Assembly (NCBI GenBank): GCA_029864805.1
Contig: JAOTSS010000072.1
Coordinates: 1 to 8,450 of the forward strand
Direction: 5' to 3'
Source of the DNA: Candidatus Nitrosopumilus sp.
Lineage (GTDB): Archaea; Thermoproteota; Nitrososphaeria; Nitrososphaerales; Nitrosopumilaceae
Length of the DNA: 8,450 nt
A program made the translations under genes and the position numbers. The first letter of the stretch is position 1; each line of letters begins with the position of its first letter. The notes beneath the pieces were generated by a model that searched no databases, was not told where the DNA came from, and saw only the letters and a program-made list of their open reading frames with translations. Shown piece by piece: positions 5,151 through 8,450 of the stretch.

Positions 5151-5160
5151 GTTTATATCC
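5151..5160 (-). promoter_or_regulatory. TATA box of the aspS operon
   Basis: GGATATAAAC on the minus strand is centred about 37 nt before the ATG at 5118, so initiation about 26 nt downstream would leave a leader of roughly ten bases. It lies in the 84-bp divergent spacer, and its plus-strand form TTTATAT might also serve the ABC gene at 5203. Confidence 0.5.
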
Positions 5161-5202
5161 CTTAGTGCAAAACAGAAATTCTAGTTTGGATCTAATGATA
5201 TT

Positions 5203-6141
5203 ATGGCATTTCTGATTGTTGATGGGTTATATTCAAAATATTCTTCATCGAAGGGCCCGGTTTATGCAGTTGATGACGTTGATTTCAAATTGGCGCATGG
5301 AGAATCCATGGGGGTTGCAGGTGAAAGTGCATGTGGAAAAAGTACATTAGGTTTATCATTGATTAGAATGCTCTCTGGTGGAACTATACAGGGAAAGATC
5401 ACATTTGATGGGGATTCTATTTTAGATGTGGATCAATCCGTCTTTGATGATGAATTTAGATGGAAAAAAATCTCTATGATATTTCAGGGCGCAATGAATT
5501 CTTTGGATCCGGTGTTTACAATTAATGAACAATTTATTGAGATTTTAAAACAACATGGATTTGAAGGTGATTCCAAGAAAATAATTTTAGATGCAATGAA
5601 TTCTGTATATCTTGATGAACATGTCTTAAAAAAATATCCTCATGAGCTAAGCGGTGGAATGAAACAAAGGGTGATTATTGCAATGGCCTTACTTTTAAAA
5701 CCAAAATTTGTAATTGCCGATGAGCCGACTACTGCCTTAGATGTCTTGATTCAGGCTCAGATTGTAAATTTACTCAAATCTTTAAAAAAAGAGGGTATGT
5801 CTTTTATGCTAATTACACACGATTTAGCAGTGTTATCTGAAATCGCAGATAAGATTGGAATAATGTATGGGGGACAAATGGTTGAATTTGGCTCTTCAGA
5901 ACAAATATACAAAAATCCTAAACATCCTTACACTCAAGGACTTTTAGAATCGATTCCGAAATTAAATGGCAATGTTCCAAAATATATCAAGGGAGTTCCT
6001 CCAAGTTTACTTGATGCTCCTACAAAATGCCGATTTGTTGAACGATGTCCTTTGGCAATTGAAAAATGTCAAGAATTACCACCTAAATTTAAAACGGAGT
6101 CAGGCTATGTTAGATGTTGGTTATATGAAGATGAAAAATAA
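5203..6141 (+). CDS. OppD/DppD-type ABC transporter ATPase, 312 aa
   Basis: This is the ATP-hydrolysing subunit of a peptide/nickel-type ABC importer, acting at the cytoplasmic face of the membrane. All ABC motifs are present: Walker A G40-ESACGKST, Q-loop Gln95, signature LSGGMKQR (149-156), Walker B KFVIADE with Glu174, D-loop TALD, and switch His206. Walker A has A43-C44 where the family normally has Gly-Ser. The C-terminal oligopeptide-transporter extension follows (HPYTQGLLESIP) and holds cysteines 276, 282, 289 and 305, a four-Cys set that ligates a [4Fe-4S] cluster in characterised members. The length is full for the family. No permease, binding protein or partner OppF/DppF gene is adjacent: the flanking genes are divergent and convergent, so it is an orphan here. 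Substrate is unknown. Confidence 0.93.
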   Translation: MAFLIVDGLYSKYSSSKGPVYAVDDVDFKLAHGESMGVAGESACGKSTLGLSLIRMLSGGTIQGKITFDGDSILDVDQSVFDDEFRWKKISMIFQGAMNSLDPVFTINEQFIEILKQHGFEGDSKKIILDAMNSVYLDEHVLKKYPHELSGGMKQRVIIAMALLLKPKFVIADEPTTALDVLIQAQIVNLLKSLKKEGMSFMLITHDLAVLSEIADKIGIMYGGQMVEFGSSEQIYKNPKHPYTQGLLESIPKLNGNVPKYIKGVPPSLLDAPTKCRFVERCPLAIEKCQELPPKFKTESGYVRCWLYEDEK

Positions 6142-6143
6142 TT

Positions 6144-6437
6144 TTATTTTGAACTAAGGAATTCTTCATCAATTTTTTTTAAATAAATTTCTTGTATCTG
6201 TGCAATTTCTCTACCTGTTGTATTTTTACAAATCATTTTTGCATATTGGATTAAATCTAGATTCTTTTGTGTTTTTTCAAATTCTTCAATCTTCTTAAAT
6301 GATTCTTGCTCGAACTTCATAATGTCTTTAAATTCACTACTAATTTCTTCAAGTTTCATTTTTTTATAATCTGTGGAATTTGATTTTCTAATATTGATCT
6401 CATCAATCAGTTTTAGAATTTCATCCGATTCTTCCAT
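6144..6437 (-). CDS. Charged helical protein of unknown function, 97 aa
   Basis: This 97-residue protein is rich in Glu, Lys and Ile and looks mostly helical. Residues 1-60 contain heptad-like spacing (ILKLIDEINIRK, FKKIEEFEKTQKNL) that suggests a coiled coil. One cysteine is present (C70) and there is no signal peptide or membrane segment. I do not recognise the family. AATTTATTTTGG upstream gives a TATA-like element about 20-25 nt before the ATG at 6437. The nearest other ATG upstream is out of frame. Its stop lies 2 bases from the stop of the convergent ABC gene. The amino-acid composition and the close packing support a real gene. Confidence 0.68.
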   Translation of the reverse strand: MEESDEILKLIDEINIRKSNSTDYKKMKLEEISSEFKDIMKFEQESFKKIEEFEKTQKNLDLIQYAKMICKNTTGREIAQIQEIYLKKIDEEFLSSK

Positions 6438-6463
6438 GTTTCATTAAAAAACACCAAAATAAA

Positions 6464-6559
6464 TTATTTTTGCATTTTCTTTTTATGTTCTAAAATGTGC
6501 TTTAATCCGTCTGTCATGCTTAACGAATCCAAGTCAATTTCACAGTAGGTGCACTTCAA
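6464..6559 (-). CDS. C2H2-like zinc-finger mini-protein, 31 aa, TTG start
   Basis: A 31-codon frame follows the roadblock-like gene on the same strand, separated by only four bases (TGA-TAAA-TTG). The product, read with TTG as Met, is MKCTYCEIDLDSLSMTDGLK followed by HILEHKKKMQK. C3-x2-C6 and H21-x3-H25 form a C-x2-C-x14-H-x3-H pattern close to a classical C2H2 finger, and the C-terminal tail is very basic. An in-frame TAA lies shortly upstream and no other start precedes the first Cys, so TTG is the only start that keeps the finger whole. A later ATG (Met15) would lose both cysteines. It is likely translated by coupling to the upstream gene. Function is unknown; nucleic-acid binding is plausible. 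Confidence 0.6.
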   Translation of the reverse strand: MKCTYCEIDLDSLSMTDGLKHILEHKKKMQK

Positions 6560-6563
6560 TTTA

Positions 6564-6938
6564 TCAAGAGTATTTTTTTACGACTGGCAAACAAGAGTCA
6601 ATAATTCTCAGTACTTCTGATCTGATAACTTTTTTATCAATTGATATCCACACTCTGGATTTTTTAATTGCAAAAGAAATGGTTTGAACTTTTTTTCTTT
6701 CTTCCCAGACGAATTCAATTTCTCCAAGATTCTTATCAAAAAATCCTTCGAGATCTGTTTTCATTGCAATATGTGAGAATTGGTACTGTGTATTTTTCTC
6801 ATTTAGAAGTGGGATCAACTCTGGTCTTCTTTTATAGGCTAATAATTCTCCACTTTCACCAATCACACCTACAAATCTGATAAATGGACTGATGGTTGCA
6901 ATGGTGTCACAAATCTTTTCAAAATCTTTTTTTGACAT
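6564..6938 (-). CDS. Roadblock/LC7-like regulatory protein, 124 aa (resembles DUF6659)
   Basis: It starts MSKKDFEKICDTIATISPFI, continues with the paired strands RFVGVIGESGELLAYKRRP, then a helical middle, and ends with the strands GEIEFVWEERKKVQTISFAI and SRVWISIDKKV plus a helix. This strand-hairpin and helix pattern is that of roadblock/longin-type small domains. The sequence style resembles the thaumarchaeal DUF6659 family from memory. Such domains bind small GTPases or dimerise as signalling modules; a role here is inference. A TTAAAATA element at about 6962-6969 precedes the gene and the spacer to the divergent DedA-type gene is only 90 bp. It is followed after four bases by the 31-aa finger gene. 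Confidence 0.68.
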   Translation of the reverse strand: MSKKDFEKICDTIATISPFIRFVGVIGESGELLAYKRRPELIPLLNEKNTQYQFSHIAMKTDLEGFFDKNLGEIEFVWEERKKVQTISFAIKKSRVWISIDKKVIRSEVLRIIDSCLPVVKKYS

Positions 6939-6994
6939 CTGATGAAGTTCTAAAAAGATGATATTTTAATGAATTGCATGTTTCTTATCCTGGA

Positions 6995-7008
6995 TTTAAT
7001 TAAATAAA
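6995..7008 (+). promoter_or_regulatory. TATA region of the DedA-type gene
   Basis: TTTAATTAAATAAA is centred about 27 nt before the GTG at 7029, which predicts a leaderless transcript beginning at the GTG and supports that start. Confidence 0.55.
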
Positions 7009-7028
7009 GCCTGCAAATAGTTTGATTT

Positions 7029-7661
7029 GTGGAATTTGCTGATATCTTTCCATTTGCTCCTGATGACGGATATTTGATTTTAGCTCTAATCAATTTCTTT
7101 GGTTCTCTTATCCCCTTTGTTCCGCTACCTGGATTTTTGTTTCTTGCTACAATGTCTGTTGGCAATCAATATGATTTGCATGTTTTGGCGCTGGTATCTG
7201 CAATTACAGCTACCGTCGCAAAACAAATCATATTTTTTATCAGCTTCAGCGGAAGAAAAATTATGAATGCAAAAACTAGAAAAAGAATGCGACCATTTGA
7301 AAGACTGGTTAAAAGATATGGTGCAGCAGCCGCATTTGTTGCTGGAGCAACACCCATACCTGATGATATTATATTTGTCCCTTTAGGACTAGCAAAATAT
7401 AATGCAAAAAGGTTTTTTGTTGCAACACTTGCAGGTAAACTTGTTCTTAGTTATGTCATAGTTTTTATTTCACATTACGTCGGATTGTCTTTCATAGAGC
7501 CTTTCTTGGAAAATATCAATGATGCAACTCCTGTGTACATTGGAATTGCTATCTTTGGAGCGATGATGACTGCAGTTATAGTATTGCTTTTAAAATTGGA
7601 TTGGGTGAGAATCATGGGTAAATTTGCCCCATGGACTTTGGATGAAAATAATGAAGATTAA
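7029..7661 (+). CDS. DedA/VTT-family membrane protein, 210 aa
   Basis: This integral membrane protein belongs to the DedA/VTT (SNARE-associated) family, whose members are linked to lipid flipping and envelope integrity. Hydrophobic segments lie at about residues 14-32, 50-73, 98-122, 127-155 and 168-190. The first contains a proline-rich break (FVPLPGFLF) and the third contains ATPIPDDIIFVPLGLA; these match the two re-entrant loops of the family. An Arg/Lys-rich cytoplasmic loop (GRKIMNAKTRKRMRPFERLVKRYG) joins the halves, and GK at 136-137 fits the conserved C-terminal pattern. The start is GTG directly downstream of a TATA box. It ends within four bases of the convergent DNA glycosylase, sharing TTAA. 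The specific lipid handled is unknown. Confidence 0.83.
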   Translation: MEFADIFPFAPDDGYLILALINFFGSLIPFVPLPGFLFLATMSVGNQYDLHVLALVSAITATVAKQIIFFISFSGRKIMNAKTRKRMRPFERLVKRYGAAAAFVAGATPIPDDIIFVPLGLAKYNAKRFFVATLAGKLVLSYVIVFISHYVGLSFIEPFLENINDATPVYIGIAIFGAMMTAVIVLLLKLDWVRIMGKFAPWTLDENNED

Positions 7662-8215
7662 TTTTTTATTTTAAAATTCCATAACTTGTCTGTTGCTTCT
7701 TTTATTCCTATTCTTGGTGATGCGATTATCTTCTTTGGTTTTATGCATTCAGAAATATACAATTTGGAATTTTTTGTTATGTCGATACCGTAATGCTCTT
7801 TGGTAATTGCAAGGGCCTGTGTTAGTTTTGCAGGTCCGTTTGCAAGATTTTTTAAACTTGTATTGCCTCTGTTTTCTTGCATGATTGAAATGCCTTTTTC
7901 AGGTTTGATTGCACGAATAAGTACTGCCCCTGCTTCAACTTTGGGGTTTTTTGCTACAACATTAAAGCAAAAATGCATTCCATATGTAAAATAGACATAA
8001 GCCAAACCTACATTTTCGAACATAATTTTATTCCTTTCTGTAATTTTTCTAAATGCGTGACTTGCTGGGTCGTCTTTGTGTCGATATGCTTCAGTTTCTG
8101 TAATTATTCCTGATATTTCATGTCTTCCTATTTTTCTAATGATCTTTTTTCCCAGGAGGTTCTTTGCAACCTTGACTGTGTCTTTTGAATAAAATTCTCT
8201 AGGAAGAATAGTCAA
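7658..8215 (-). CDS. 3-methyladenine DNA glycosylase, AAG/MPG family, 185 aa
   Basis: This base-excision repair enzyme removes alkylated and deaminated purines from DNA. The order of active-site residues matches the human AAG enzyme: E42 and Y44 in ITETEAYRH (human Glu125 and Tyr127), H53 in DDPASHAF (His136), Y75 in AYVYFTYGM (Tyr159) and N85 (Asn169). The N-terminal LPREFYSKDTVKVAKNLLGK and the C-terminal SPRIGIKEATDKLWNF are also typical. At 185 residues it is complete. The start is TTG at 8215, the first possible start after an in-frame TAG, and homologues begin at this place. The start lies 17 bases inside the end of the upstream uracil-DNA glycosylase gene, suggesting translational coupling. 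Its stop shares TTAA with the convergent DedA-type gene. Confidence 0.93.
   Translation of the reverse strand: MTILPREFYSKDTVKVAKNLLGKKIIRKIGRHEISGIITETEAYRHKDDPASHAFRKITERNKIMFENVGLAYVYFTYGMHFCFNVVAKNPKVEAGAVLIRAIKPEKGISIMQENRGNTSLKNLANGPAKLTQALAITKEHYGIDITKNSKLYISECIKPKKIIASPRIGIKEATDKLWNFKIKN
7662..7672 (+). terminator. T-rich tract after the DedA-type gene
   Basis: TTTTTTATTTT begins immediately after the TAA stop. It is a good archaeal U-tract terminator for the plus-strand transcript, and it lies inside the 3' end of the convergent DNA glycosylase gene. Confidence 0.45.
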
Positions 8216-8450
8216 TATCTATTTTAACTTCTTTGTTGTTCTTTAACTCTGTGATTAAATGAAATAGTTTTACAATGTCGCTTTTTAGTACTCTGATTAA
8301 TTCTTGATTGTAAATTGTGGCGGCCGGATGAATAGTTAGAAAATACAGTTGACCGTCTTTTCGTACTAGTTTACCTCTGAATTTTATAATCTCAGAACCT
8401 CCTAAAAGAGAATTAAATGCGGTATTTCCTAAAATACAAATAATTTTTGG
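8199..8450 (-). CDS. Uracil-DNA glycosylase family 4, C-terminal 83 residues (cut by window edge)
   Basis: An open frame enters from the right edge on the minus strand and stops at TAG 8199-8201. The visible 83 residues begin PKIICILGNTAFNSLLGG and continue EIIKFRGKLVRKDGQLYFLTIHPAATIY. This matches the second half of family-4 (archaeal/thermophile) uracil-DNA glycosylases: the P-x-I-x-x-L-G strand, the rG....g turn, and the catalytic-region HP motif in T-I-H-P-A-A (His41 of the visible part). The following segment LIRVLKSDIVKLFHLI fits the C-terminal helix. The N-terminal half, with the GEAPG motif and the Fe-S cysteines, lies outside the window. It overlaps the start of the 3-methyladenine glycosylase by 17 bases, forming a two-gene base-excision repair unit. 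Confidence 0.88.
   Translation of the reverse strand, partial: PKIICILGNTAFNSLLGGSEIIKFRGKLVRKDGQLYFLTIHPAATIYNQELIRVLKSDIVKLFHLITELKNNKEVKIDIDYSS

Noticed and set aside
1..8450. CRISPR array, prophage or toxin-antitoxin system
   Set aside because: No regularly spaced short repeats, phage structural genes or toxin-antitoxin-like gene pair could be recognised on either strand.

Overview
The window looks like chromosomal DNA of an archaeon, most probably an ammonia-oxidising thaumarchaeon (Nitrosopumilus or Nitrosarchaeum type). The reasons are: strongly AT-rich DNA; archaeal TATA boxes of the TTTAAAA or TTAAATA kind about 25 nt before start codons, giving mostly leaderless first genes, some with GTG starts; an archaeal-type AspRS; a roadblock-like protein resembling a thaumarchaeal family; and many tiny zinc-binding proteins. 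The lineage is inferred from protein style and was not confirmed by search.

Left part (1-2642), accessory and gene-poor. A partial minus-strand gene runs off the left edge. Three unrelated plus-strand genes follow, each with its own promoter: a Cys-rich zinc protein, a GNAT acetyltransferase and a SAM methyltransferase. They are bracketed by two diverged copies (217-317 and 2234-2333) of what I read as an undescribed small-RNA gene on the minus strand. Both copies have a TATA box centred 25 nt before the RNA 5' end, an identical 21-nt hairpin core, a closing helix that joins the two RNA ends, compensatory base changes in two internal hairpins, and a U-rich tract after the closing helix. This is the most interesting signal in the window.

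Middle part (2643-5118), translation-related. A 43-aa zinc mini-protein converges on a minus-strand operon read from 5118 to 2767. The operon encodes a zinc-finger/KH RNA-binding protein, AspRS, a zinc-ribbon protein and an 84-aa protein, with very small spacers between the first three. Divergent to it is an orphan OppD/DppD-type ABC ATPase (5203-6141) with a four-cysteine C-terminal motif.

Right part (6144-8450). A charged 97-aa protein of unknown function is followed by a roadblock-like protein in tandem with a 31-aa C2H2-like mini-protein starting at TTG. A DedA/VTT-type membrane protein comes next. The window ends with two base-excision repair genes overlapping on the minus strand: a family-4 uracil-DNA glycosylase (only its C-terminal end is inside) and an AAG-type 3-methyladenine DNA glycosylase with its catalytic residues intact. 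Convergent genes are packed tightly: the DedA and AAG stop codons share the four bases TTAA.
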